Shown: positions 51,537-60,538, numbered from the stretch's first letter. The stretch is 64,000 nt of DNA from Pullilachnospira sp963929535 (GCA_963929535.1 CAWVIZ010000011.1:186001-250000), one strand, 5' to 3'. Made by a program: numbers and translations. Notes: generated by a model from the letters alone, not told the origin.

Positions 51537-51676
51537 TTCAACACACCGTATTGGTGTGGGAAGTTTTAGTAAAGCAGTGTGAGAAGCCTGCGCTCTGAAT
51601 GGCTTAAAAGCGGGAAATCAGCGTTTTTTGGGCTGAAAAGCGTATGGCTGAAAAAATAAGTTAAAGGAATAGCACA

Positions 51677-52390
51677 ATGGAAAAGACAACAACGAATGAT
51701 GACACCATCGATCTGATGCGGCTTCTGTTTGCTCTGAAGAGGCGGATCTGGCTGATACTGGCTGTCGGACTGATCTTTGCGTTTGGGGCCGCTGCCTATA
51801 CCAGATTTCTGGTGACACCGGTTTACACCTCGTCTTCCACTATGCTGGTTCTGACCAAGGAAACCACTCTGGCTTCTGTGGCGGATCTGCAGCTGGGCAC
51901 CCAGCTGACCAAAGATTATTCCGTACTGATCCAGAGCCGTCCGGTACTGGAGAAGACGATTGAGAATCTGGGGCTGGACATGTCTTATCAGGCGCTCCGA
52001 GGCTCCATCTCCATCTCGAATCCGGAGGATACCAGGATTCTTTCCATTTCGGTAAATCATTCGGATCCGGAGACGGCCAAGACCATTGCTGATGAGCTGG
52101 CTTCCGTGTCCTCCGCTTATATCGGGGACAAGATGGAGGTTACGCCGCCCAAGATCATTGAAGAGGGGGAGGTCCCCACTTCTAAGACCAGCCCCAGTAT
52201 GCGGAAGAATACTGTAATGGGATTTTTGGCGGGAGCGGTGCTGGTATGCGCTGTGGTGGTGGTGCTGGAACTGCTGAATGACAGCATCTATACGGAAGAG
52301 GACGTGGAAAAATATCTGGGTCTGTCTACCTTCGCGGTAGTGCCGGATAAAGAGCCGAATCACAAAAAGAAGAGAAAGGGAGCGAAGTAA
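51677..52390 (+). CDS. Chain-length determinant / BY-kinase activator (Wzz, YveK/CapA type)
   Basis: A 237-residue membrane protein with two transmembrane helices (about 18-40 and 180-200). The first is followed by the Wzz domain (TPVYTSSSTMLVLTKETT). The second, NTVMGFLAGAVLVCAVVVV, precedes a cytosolic tail (YTEEDVEKYLGLSTFAVVPD) that activates the tyrosine kinase encoded 3 bases downstream. Together they control polymer length and export in Gram-positive exopolysaccharide systems. AAAGGAA precedes the ATG. The IS4 element ends 140 bases upstream and may have cut it off from its promoter. Confidence 0.92.
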   Translation: MEKTTTNDDTIDLMRLLFALKRRIWLILAVGLIFAFGAAAYTRFLVTPVYTSSSTMLVLTKETTLASVADLQLGTQLTKDYSVLIQSRPVLEKTIENLGLDMSYQALRGSISISNPEDTRILSISVNHSDPETAKTIADELASVSSAYIGDKMEVTPPKIIEEGEVPTSKTSPSMRKNTVMGFLAGAVLVCAVVVVLELLNDSIYTEEDVEKYLGLSTFAVVPDKEPNHKKKRKGAK

Positions 52391-52393
52391 GCC

Positions 52394-53113
52394 ATGCTGG
52401 AACAGAAAATCATTCTGACAGATACCAACAAAGGCACCTACTCCTACGAGGAGGCAATTAAGACACTCCGGTCAAATCTGCAGTTTACAGGGAAGACCAA
52501 TAAGGCCATTATGGTCACCAGCACGGTTCCGGGCGAGGGAAAAAGCGACATTTGTTTTCATCTGGCAGCCACTATGGGAAGTTCAGGGAAAAAGGTGCTG
52601 CTGATCGATGCGGATATCCGGAAATCTGTATATATGACCAGATATCAGATCCAGGGACCGGTAAAAGGGCTGACCATGTATCTCAGCGGCCAGCTGGAAC
52701 GGCTGGATCAGCTGGTGTGCAGGACAAATTATGAAAATCTCCATATGATCCTGGCAGGACCGTCAGCTCCCAATCCTTCGGAAATGCTGGGGGACAAATC
52801 TTTCGGAGAGCTGGTGAGAGCTACAAGACAGGTGTACGATTATGTATTTATCGATACGCCTCCGGTGAACAGTGTGATCGATGCCGCCGTGGTAGGACAG
52901 CACTGTGACGGAGCGCTTCTGGTGATCGAGACAGGCGGAGTGGGCTATAAGGCGATCCAGAGAGCCCGGATCCAGTTGGAAAAGAGCGGATGCAAGGTGC
53001 TGGGGGCAGTCCTGAACAAAGTGGACGTGCACAGTGACAGGTATTACCGCTCTTATTACGGCAAGTATGAAAAGAAGTACTACGCCGCTTATGAAGAAGA
53101 ACAGGAAGAGTAA
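52394..53113 (+). CDS. Exopolysaccharide tyrosine-protein kinase (BY-kinase, CpsD/YwqD type)
   Basis: A 239-residue cytosolic kinase. Walker A is VTSTVPGEGKSDICFHLA, Walker A' VLLIDADIRKS and Walker B YVFIDTPPVNS. The C-terminal tyrosine cluster, in which it autophosphorylates, is YYRSYYGKYEKKYYAAYEEE. It works with the Wzz-type activator before it to time capsule or exopolysaccharide synthesis. In many Firmicutes a CpsB-type phosphatase is also present; none is in this window. Confidence 0.94.
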   Translation: MLEQKIILTDTNKGTYSYEEAIKTLRSNLQFTGKTNKAIMVTSTVPGEGKSDICFHLAATMGSSGKKVLLIDADIRKSVYMTRYQIQGPVKGLTMYLSGQLERLDQLVCRTNYENLHMILAGPSAPNPSEMLGDKSFGELVRATRQVYDYVFIDTPPVNSVIDAAVVGQHCDGALLVIETGGVGYKAIQRARIQLEKSGCKVLGAVLNKVDVHSDRYYRSYYGKYEKKYYAAYEEEQEE

Positions 53114-53133
53114 GACAGGATGTGTGATCTGGA

Positions 53134-54108
53134 TTGAGAGAATGGAATAGAGAAAAAAGAGCATTCTGGAACAGGATCCTGATTATTCTGTGTGTCATTT
53201 TGACGATTGGGCTGGCGGCTTTTCTTGTATGGGACAGGAAAAGCGAGCAGCAAAAAATGGAAGATCTCTCCCGCAGGGCGCAGGAACAGAGTCAGGAGCT
53301 GGAAGTGGAGAGCGCCGCTGATGAAGGTTCCCGGGAAGATCCGGCTGCGGAGCAGGACGGTGAAGGTCCGGAGGGTACGGCAAAGCAGGAAGAGAACAGC
53401 GGACAGGCGGGAACCGGAGAGAACAGCCAGGAACCCGCTTCGGAGACGTCCCAGGAAGCTGATGGTCAGAGCGGCAGTTCCCAGGCGGAGGCCGGAAAGA
53501 TCCAGATCAGTTTTCGGGGAGATCAGTTCCTCAGTGAAGAAGAATCTGCCGCGAGAGGAATCTGCGCGCTGCTGGAGAAGAAGCTGCAGGAGGCCGGATA
53601 TGAGGCTGATGTGGCGGATTACAGCCTGACAGGCGCAGGAACGCTCTCCCAGATGAAGCTGGCAGGAGTGGCGGATAGCAGGCTGCAGGAGTATGTGACT
53701 GATCATACGGAAAAAGCCCAGGGGGAAGAACTGAAGGTGACTGAGACGGGGATCCGGGAATTTTCCCAGGAGGAACTGGACAGGACTGACCAGGAATATA
53801 TTCCCGTGATATGCATGGGATATTATGGCGGCTGGAGCAATGATCCCATGGAACTTGTCCGGCAGCAGCAGGATATTCTGGATACATATGATTCCCCCAG
53901 ACAATGGCTGATCCTGGGACTGCATCCCATATCCGGGGGTGTGGATCCGGAGGGCTATGACGAGATGATGGAGAAAGCGTGGGGAGACAGTTATCTGAAC
54001 CTTTCGGAGGTTATGGAGCATACGGCCGCTTCCTACCAGGGACAGGAAGAAATCGCCCAGGCTGTTTTTGATAAACTGCAGGAACTGGGTTATCTGGGAG
54101 TTGAGTAA
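53134..54108 (+). CDS. Membrane-anchored SGNH/GDSL-like protein lacking catalytic residues
   Basis: A 324-residue protein: one N-terminal transmembrane helix (12-32), a Glu/Ser/Gln-rich linker to residue 120, then a domain of about 200 residues outside the cell. The domain resembles SGNH hydrolases found in exopolysaccharide loci: block I reads FRGDQFLS (129-134) where G-D-S is expected, YIPVICMGYYGGWSNDP is close to block III, and WGDSYLNLSEVM precedes the end. The D-x-x-H of block V is not seen. It therefore looks catalytically dead, perhaps a binding or scaffold protein. It starts with TTG, the only start in frame. Family assignment is by pattern and moderate. Confidence 0.6.
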   Translation: MREWNREKRAFWNRILIILCVILTIGLAAFLVWDRKSEQQKMEDLSRRAQEQSQELEVESAADEGSREDPAAEQDGEGPEGTAKQEENSGQAGTGENSQEPASETSQEADGQSGSSQAEAGKIQISFRGDQFLSEEESAARGICALLEKKLQEAGYEADVADYSLTGAGTLSQMKLAGVADSRLQEYVTDHTEKAQGEELKVTETGIREFSQEELDRTDQEYIPVICMGYYGGWSNDPMELVRQQQDILDTYDSPRQWLILGLHPISGGVDPEGYDEMMEKAWGDSYLNLSEVMEHTAASYQGQEEIAQAVFDKLQELGYLGVE

Positions 54109-54111
54109 GCA

Positions 54112-55111
54112 GTGAACGCAGCGGAAAACAGAAAGATCCGAAAAAGAAAACAGATGGCAGTGGTAGGCGGCGCGGTCCTGCTGGCGGCTGCGGGGATCTG
54201 CGGTCTGCTGGTGAAAACCAGAGCTGTGCTCGGGCTTCGGGGAAGCGGAAGCGGGCAGACCGGTGAAGAAACAGTTACCTACCAGGGCAATACCTACCGA
54301 TATAATGATCATTTGAGCAATTTCCTTTTTCTGGGAATTGATAACCGGGAAGAGATTGATACACATCAGGGAAGAGGGGGAAAACGGACAGGCAGATGCC
54401 ATTTTCCTGGTGTCCTGGGACAGGGCACGTAATACGATACAGGGCTTGTCTATCCCAAGGGATACAATAACTGAGATTGAGACCTTCGACCTGGAAGGAA
54501 ACAGCCAGGGGTGGACGGAGGATCATCTGAATCTGCAGTATGCTTATGGAGATGGAAAGCATACGAGCTGCCGGCTGATGGAGGAAGCGGTTTCCCGGCT
54601 GCTTTACCAGATTCCCATTCAGGGATACTGTGCCCTGAATATGGATGGGATCCCTCTGCTGGCGGATGTGGTGGGAGGCGTAGAGGTAACGGTTCCCAAT
54701 GACAGCCTGGAGGAGATGTATCCGGAGTTTTCCCAGGGTGAGCAGGCAGTGATCACCGGGGAGAATGCGGAGATCTTTCTCAGGTACCGGGATGTGGAGA
54801 CCAGCCAGAGCGCTCTGGACAGAACAGAAAGACAGAAAGCTTTTCTGTCGGCTTTTGCCGGGAAAGCCAGAGAGGTGGCGGCAGATGATGCTTCACTGGT
54901 CACGGATATTTATGAGACACTGGATGACTACATGGTGACCAACATCGGGAACGGCCAGTTTGTGAAGATGCTGTCGGCATCCTATGGAGATGAGGGCATA
55001 CAGGATCTGCCCGGCGAAGGAAGCCAGGGGGAGACGTATGACGAGTACCATGTGGATGACAGCGCACTGTATCCTTTGATCCTGGAGATGTTTTACCAGA
55101 TGGAGGAGTGA
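54112..55111 (+). pseudogene. LytR-CpsA-Psr (LCP) family glycopolymer transferase with a frameshift
   Basis: LCP proteins move lipid-linked glycopolymers onto the cell wall. Frame 1 (54112-54432) codes the N-terminal helix and YNDHLSNFLFLGIDNREE. The rest (QADAIFLVSWDRARNTIQGL, SIPRDT with the conserved Arg, NMDGIPLLADVVGGVEV, RYRDVETSQSALDRTERQ) is in the frame one base further on, ending 55111. The switch falls at a G5 run (54376-54380); with four G the protein would be continuous and about 332 residues. It is either a mutation, a slippage/phase-variable site, or a sequencing error. Neighbours on both sides overlap or abut it closely. Confidence 0.85.
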
Positions 55112-55116
55112 AAGGC

Positions 55117-55923
55117 ATGGGCAGAAAAAAACGTCTGATCGCAGGCGGACTGCTGACGGCAGCGGCCCTGGTCTGCGCGGGGATCGGTGTAAGCCGGTAT
55201 CTGGAGGAGGCCTGGGCAGGAAGGAATTATGAAGCCCTGAGAGATCAGGTGAAAAAGGAGATCCCACAGCCCACGGAAGCTCCGGAAAATGGCGGGACCG
55301 GGGAGAGCAAGACGGCGTCGGAATCCTCCGGAAAGCCTGTGGAGATTCCCATTGATTTTGAGACGCTTACCCGGGAGAATCCGGATGTCTATGCCTGGAT
55401 CCAGATTCCGGGAACCCAGGTGGATTATCCGATCCTGCAGAGCAGTGAGGATGACAGCTATTATCTGACCCATACCATCGACGGGGAGGAAAAGACGGAA
55501 GGCGCTATCTATACGGAGCAGCTGAACAATAAGGACTTTACAGATCCGAATACTGTGATCTACGGACACAACATGCGAAACGAATCCATGTTCGGAAGTC
55601 TGCACTGGTATGAGGATCGGGAATTTTTTGATGAGAACCGGGAGCTTACCATTTATCTGCCGGATAAGATCCTGCACTATCGGATTTTTGCGGCGTATGT
55701 CTATGACAACCGTCATATCCTGCAAAGCTTTGACTTTACCAATAAGACGGAGTACCAGGGATATCTGGATTCCATTTTTGCTTTGAAAAGCGTATCCAAC
55801 AATATTGACACCTCTGCGGAGGTGGACAGTGATGACCGCATTGTGACGTTGTCTACCTGTAATGCGGGACGGGATGAAGAGAGATATCTAGTACAAGCCG
55901 TACTAATATCTATAGAATCTTAA
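55117..55923 (+). CDS. srtB: Class B sortase
   Basis: A 268-residue membrane-anchored transpeptidase that links surface proteins to peptidoglycan or pili. N-terminal helix at 5-25, then a Pro/Glu/Ser linker. The class B catalytic set is visible: His in NTVIYGHNMRNESMFGSL, Cys in IVTLSTCNAGRDEE and Arg in ERYLVQAVL. The long helix before the Cys loop (FDFTNKTEYQGYLDSIFALK) is typical of class B. ATG 55117 follows GGAGG; GTG 55108 is less likely. The gene after it encodes its probable substrate. Confidence 0.92.
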   Translation: MGRKKRLIAGGLLTAAALVCAGIGVSRYLEEAWAGRNYEALRDQVKKEIPQPTEAPENGGTGESKTASESSGKPVEIPIDFETLTRENPDVYAWIQIPGTQVDYPILQSSEDDSYYLTHTIDGEEKTEGAIYTEQLNNKDFTDPNTVIYGHNMRNESMFGSLHWYEDREFFDENRELTIYLPDKILHYRIFAAYVYDNRHILQSFDFTNKTEYQGYLDSIFALKSVSNNIDTSAEVDSDDRIVTLSTCNAGRDEERYLVQAVLISIES

Positions 55924-55939
55924 GAAAGGAGTGAGCCCC

Positions 55940-56632
55940 ATGAGAAAGAAACTTTTTGGCATGGTACTGGCGGCAACGCTGGTGGTAGCGCAGACAGTAA
56001 GCGTTTTCGCTGCCGGAAGCAAGACGGCAAATATGACACTGGACTCCGGGTCTTCCGCAGACTATATTCTGACGGAGGCCATTGAGGAAACTCCCGCCTT
56101 TGATGAGTTGAAGACAAAAAGCCCGGAAGTGGCAGAACTGATCCAGTCTGTCAATGAAGGGAAAACAACGATGGCGGAATTTGCCGAGAGTATCAGAGAA
56201 AATGCTGCGGATGTGGCAGATAAGCTGGCCGGTAAAGCCTTCATCACCCAGTTCTATGATCTGATCGCAGAAGATGGAGTGGAGAAAACGGAAGATGGCA
56301 TGTACCGGGTAACGCTGTACGTGCCGGCCATAACAGCGAATACAGAAGAAATTGCCGTACTGCATTACAGCACAGTCCGTGAGCTGTGGGAGATCATTGA
56401 TCCCCTGAGCGTGGATAAGGATGCCAAGACTGTTACCGTGGAATTTGAAGATCTTTCCCCCATCGCGGTCATCGCAAAAGAGGGAACCTTCTCTGCGGAA
56501 GATGTGGGAAACCAGTCTCAGGGAACTTCACCCAAGACCGGCGGATCCATGAGCGGAGCCGTCTGGATGGGCGGAGCTGTTGTTCTGCTGGGAATGGCGG
56601 CAGTTGTGTTCACCAGAAAGAAAGAGGCGTAA
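55940..56632 (+). CDS. Cell-wall-anchored surface protein with SPKTG sorting signal
   Basis: A 230-residue secreted protein. Signal peptide MRKKLFGMVLAATLVVAQTV ... VFAAG; the mature part has a helical segment (EVAELIQSVNEGKTTMAEFA) and a beta-rich segment (YRVTLYVPAITA, LHYSTVRELWEIID, FEDLSPIAVIAKEG). The C-terminus is a classical sorting signal: SPKTG (197-201), a hydrophobic stretch and RKKEA. It follows the sortase by 16 bases and is its probable substrate. Role is unknown; the beta-rich part is common in Lachnospiraceae surface proteins. AAAGGAG precedes ATG 55940. Confidence 0.85.
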   Translation: MRKKLFGMVLAATLVVAQTVSVFAAGSKTANMTLDSGSSADYILTEAIEETPAFDELKTKSPEVAELIQSVNEGKTTMAEFAESIRENAADVADKLAGKAFITQFYDLIAEDGVEKTEDGMYRVTLYVPAITANTEEIAVLHYSTVRELWEIIDPLSVDKDAKTVTVEFEDLSPIAVIAKEGTFSAEDVGNQSQGTSPKTGGSMSGAVWMGGAVVLLGMAAVVFTRKKEA

Positions 56633-56755
56633 CGCCAGGGGAGCGGGGTATGGCAATGTGGCTTCGTACCCCGCGCCTGTACAAAGCGTCCGCTGCGGGC
56701 AAAGAGCGCGCATGACGGGCGGATAAAGGGAAGGTTCCCGGAAAAACAAGGCTGC

Positions 56756-56804
56756 CGTTATTTTCAAAAGAAAATCGGACAGAGGTTTTCTTTTGAAAAT
56801 AACG
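56756..56804. promoter_or_regulatory. Perfect 19-bp inverted repeat before the fucokinase gene
   Basis: CGTTATTTTCAAAAGAAAA (56756-56774), an 11-base loop, and the exact complement at 56786-56804. The ribosome site of the next gene starts at its right edge. With AT-rich arms it could be an operator, a recombination site or a translation-controlling hairpin. The region 56633-56755 also has a GCGGGGTA/TACCCCGC hairpin and no gene. Confidence 0.75.
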
Positions 56805-56822
56805 GAGAGAAAGGAAGAACGT

Positions 56823-59800
56823 ATGCAGGCGACATACAGAAGCTTAAAAAAGCTGTTTTTAAGACAAAGTTATCTGGACGCATGGGAGGATTATGGGCGA
56901 AGCATAAGAAAACCCAGTTTTCCCCATTGGGACTATGTGGTCCTGACTTCATCCAATGAGGCCCAGGCAGAGGCGTTTGGCCAGCAGATCACCTATCGGA
57001 TGGAGCATGGAGTTCTTCCACCTCAGACAAAATATCTGGTCCTCCCGGATCCGGAGGGAAAGCGGATCGGTTCCGGCGGAGCAACACTTCAGGTCCTCCG
57101 CTTTCTGTCCCAGAACGAGGGGCTGAACGGAGATTTTCACGGAAAACGGATCCTGGTGATACACTCCGGCGGAGACAGCAAGAGAGTGCCTCAGTATTCG
57201 GTATGCGGAAAACTCTTCTCTCCAGTTCCCAGAGAACTGCCTGACGGACGCAGTTCCACGCTGTTTGACGAGTTTGTGATCGGGATGTCAGGAGTGCCCG
57301 GGCGGATTAAGGAGGGAATGCTGGTATTGTCCGGCGATGTGCTGCTTCTGTTTAATCCGCTGCAGATTGATTCCCAGTTTTCCGGCGCCGCGGCCATTTC
57401 CATGAAAGCATCCGTGGAAGTGGGCAAGGATCATGGGGTTTTTCTGAATAATGGGGCGAACCAGGTAAAAAGCTTCCTCCATAAGCAGACACCCGGGATG
57501 CTGGAAGCTGCGGGGGCGGTGAATGACCAGGGGTATGTGGACCTGGATACAGGAGCCGTACTGATGGACAGTGAGCTTACGGGCGCTCTTTATTCCCTGG
57601 TTTCCCGGGACGGACAGATCTGTGAAGATCTGTACAGCCGTTTTGTAAATGAAAAGGCCAGGATCAGCTTTTACGGTGACTTCCTTTATCCTCTGGCATC
57701 GGATTCTACGCTGGAGCAGTACCGCAGGGAAAAGCCGGAGGGAGAGTTCTGCCCGGAGCTTTCCTGGTGCCGGGAAAGAATCTGGGAGACTCTGCGCCCA
57801 TTCGGGATGAAGCTGATCTCTCTGTCCCCGGCAGAGTTTATCCATTTTGGAACTACAGTGGAGCTTTTGGAGCTTCTGGGGAAAGATCTGCCGGATTACG
57901 AATACCTGGATTGGAAGCAGCATGTGTTTACCAACGGTGAACCCGGACAGTGCCGGGGAGCCGTACATAATGCCCTGGTGGATCCGGAGGCAGAGACCAT
58001 GCCGGAAAGCTATGCGGAAAACTGCTGGCTGAAAGGGTCTACCACGGTGGGAAGCCGGTCTGTGGTTTCCGGTCTTACTCTGGAGAACTGCGCAGTCCCC
58101 GGGGATGTGGCCTTGCATGGGGTACAGCTTGCGGAAGACGGAAGATGGCTGGTGAGAATTTACGGTACTCAGGACAATCCCAAGGCATTGCTGGAAGAGA
58201 ATGGAAGCTTTCTGGGAAAACCGATGAGGGAGTTCCTTACGATCAATCATCTTTCTCCCCGGGATCTGTGGGAAGATGAGGAACATTCACTCTGGAAGGC
58301 CAGGATCTTTGTGGCCTGTGAAACTGAAAAAGAGGCTGTGGATGCAGCCATGAAAATAGCTGCCATGGCAGAAGGAAAGCTCTCCCCCAAGGAGCTGGAG
58401 AGCTGGAAAAGTGCCAGACGATACAGTCTGTGGGAATCTTTCCTGAATGCTGATACCAGGCAGCTGACCGGTCGGCTGGAGGAGCTGAAAAACAGGATTC
58501 TGGCAGAACGGTTTATGGAAAAACTGCGCAGAGGAGAGCATTATATCCCCGCGCTGAAGACCTTCGGGGAAAAGGAACTGAATGAAAATCAGTACAGGAT
58601 TCTGATGGAAAAGCAGAGGAATATGAATTTCTCCGATAAGATCCGTGTGCTGTACGCAATATCCCGTTCGATGAAATATCAGAACAAAGCCTTTTGCGGC
58701 ATGACCTACGATGTTCTGGAACAGGAATGCTTCCAGGAGATCCAGAGAGAGATTTTCCGGGCAGGTTTTTCCCAGGTATGCGGTGATTACCGGATAGCCA
58801 AGGACTCTGTGAAAGTTACACTTCCCGTCAGAGTCAACTGGGGAGGCGGCTGGACAGACACGCCGCCGTACTGTAATGAACATGGCGGGGTGGTGCTGAA
58901 CGCTGCTATCCGCGTTCAGGGCCGGGATCCTATCGAGGTAGAGGTGCGCAGAGTACCTGAGAAAAAGGTGGTATTTGCCAGTGTGGATTTTGATGCCTGC
59001 GGAGAAGCCGTTACCGCTGCAGAGATCCAGGACTGCCACAATCCTTATGATCCCTTTGCTCTTCATAAGGCGGCTTTGATCGCCTGCGGAGTGATCCCCT
59101 TTGAGACTCCTGCGGATCTGGAAGAGATTCTGGACGTACTGGGAGGAGGGATTTATATATCCACAAGGGTATATGGAATTCCGAAGGGTTCCGGGCTTGG
59201 AACCAGCAGTATCCTGGCCGGCGCCTGCGTAAAGGCTCTGGGAGAGTTCCTGGGCCAGAACTGGTCCGATCAGGAGATCTACCGCCGGGTTCTGAACCTG
59301 GAGCAGATCATGAGTACCGGAGGCGGCTGGCAGGATCAGGTAGGCGGTCTTACACCAGGTATCAAGTATATTACCTCCAGGCCCGGCATGAAGCAGGAGC
59401 TTTCCGTGGAGCAGGTAAAGATCTCCGAAAAGACCAGGCAGGAGCTTCAGGAGCGTTTCGCCCTGATCTATACCGGCCAGAGAAGACTGGCCAGAAATCT
59501 GCTGCGGGATGTGGTCGGAAATTATATCGGCGGCAGACAGGAATCCGTACAGGCCCTGGAAGAGATGCAGCGAGTTGCTGTTCTGATGAAATTTGAACTG
59601 GAACGGGGCAATCTGGACGAATTCGCCCAATTACTGAACCAACACTGGGAGATATCCAAGCAGCTGGACGCAGGATGTTCCAATACCTGCATTGAGCAGA
59701 TCTTCGCAGCCTGTGAGGACCTGATCGACGGCCGTTTCATCGCCGGAGCCGGCGGCGGCGGTTTCCTGCAGGTGATACTGAAAAAGGGTGTCAGCAGGGA

Positions 59801-59873
59801 ACGTCTCCAGGAGAGGATGTACCAGGTGTTCCAGGACTCGGGAGTGAGTGTCTGGGAAGGAGAATTGGTGTAA
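56823..59873 (+). CDS. Bifunctional L-fucokinase / fucose-1-phosphate guanylyltransferase (FKP-like)
   Basis: A 1016-residue cytosolic enzyme of the FKP type, which turns free L-fucose into GDP-L-fucose for glycan fucosylation. The N-terminal half is the fucose pyrophosphorylase domain (GKRIGSGGATLQVLRFL, ILVIHSGGDSKRVPQYS). The C-terminal third is a GHMP kinase: LPVRVNWGGGWTDTPPYCNE, ATP loop PKGSGLGTSSILAGA, and the closing GAGGGGFLQVI. Length is close to known FKP proteins. Related D-arabino/heptose kinases share the fold, so the sugar is likely but not proven. ATG 56823 follows AAAGGAAG; an upstream start lies inside the inverted repeat. Confidence 0.85.
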   Translation: MQATYRSLKKLFLRQSYLDAWEDYGRSIRKPSFPHWDYVVLTSSNEAQAEAFGQQITYRMEHGVLPPQTKYLVLPDPEGKRIGSGGATLQVLRFLSQNEGLNGDFHGKRILVIHSGGDSKRVPQYSVCGKLFSPVPRELPDGRSSTLFDEFVIGMSGVPGRIKEGMLVLSGDVLLLFNPLQIDSQFSGAAAISMKASVEVGKDHGVFLNNGANQVKSFLHKQTPGMLEAAGAVNDQGYVDLDTGAVLMDSELTGALYSLVSRDGQICEDLYSRFVNEKARISFYGDFLYPLASDSTLEQYRREKPEGEFCPELSWCRERIWETLRPFGMKLISLSPAEFIHFGTTVELLELLGKDLPDYEYLDWKQHVFTNGEPGQCRGAVHNALVDPEAETMPESYAENCWLKGSTTVGSRSVVSGLTLENCAVPGDVALHGVQLAEDGRWLVRIYGTQDNPKALLEENGSFLGKPMREFLTINHLSPRDLWEDEEHSLWKARIFVACETEKEAVDAAMKIAAMAEGKLSPKELESWKSARRYSLWESFLNADTRQLTGRLEELKNRILAERFMEKLRRGEHYIPALKTFGEKELNENQYRILMEKQRNMNFSDKIRVLYAISRSMKYQNKAFCGMTYDVLEQECFQEIQREIFRAGFSQVCGDYRIAKDSVKVTLPVRVNWGGGWTDTPPYCNEHGGVVLNAAIRVQGRDPIEVEVRRVPEKKVVFASVDFDACGEAVTAAEIQDCHNPYDPFALHKAALIACGVIPFETPADLEEILDVLGGGIYISTRVYGIPKGSGLGTSSILAGACVKALGEFLGQNWSDQEIYRRVLNLEQIMSTGGGWQDQVGGLTPGIKYITSRPGMKQELSVEQVKISEKTRQELQERFALIYTGQRRLARNLLRDVVGNYIGGRQESVQALEEMQRVAVLMKFELERGNLDEFAQLLNQHWEISKQLDAGCSNTCIEQIFAACEDLIDGRFIAGAGGGGFLQVILKKGVSRERLQERMYQVFQDSGVSVWEGELV

Positions 59874-60538
59874 GGTATTGGGGGGGAGGTAATGTCTACC
59901 CTAAATTTTCAGTCGAGTTTTGATGGGTAAAACGGCGGTGTAGTTATCAACCATCCCATGCCATTTATTGTCCGATAAATCACCCTTTTACCCCCTCTAA
60001 AAACCTATATTTCTGCGAAAATTTTGGGTCGAAGTTCATAGGTGATGATAACCTCATTTTTCATGCAGTATATAGGATGACGGACGAAAATGAGGAGAGT
60101 AGAAAAAAGTTATCTTTCCGGGAGAGTTTTGGGTAGAGGATAGCAGGAGATGATAAGCTCATTTCTCTGGGGATGTTTTGAGTGGTAAAGATGAAAGATA
60201 TACAAGTTTTACAAATGAAAGATGATACTTATTGGAGCTGGTTGTAATAAATGAACAAATCATCAGCAGAAAACGACCTCGACAATAAATGGAATTGTTT
60301 TGATGAAAATGAGGATATGAGACGAGATGGATGGTCGAGAGGGTAGAGGAAGATAGATCGTTGGAATGCTGAGCGTGGTTCAGATGATATACACATCATG
60401 ACAGGTCTACCCTATAAGAACACAGATAAGTTCAGTTTAGACGATTCCGCGCTGTGAGCAGCCATTGATGAGAACATCATCTCAGATGATAACCACAGCC
60501 TTCAACATAAATGATTCCTACCAAATAGAGGAGTAACC
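59874..60538 (+). other. Gene-free AT-rich stretch with short internal repeats
   Basis: About 665 bases with no credible frame. GTCTACCCT occurs at 59895 and again at 60404; GATGATAACCTC and GATGATAAGCTC occur at 60043 and 60149; AAAATGAGG recurs at 60087 and 60308. Composition drops sharply in GC relative to the gene before it. It may be a decayed segment or a long regulatory leader for the polysaccharide genes that follow. I see no promoter I would defend. Confidence 0.5.
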
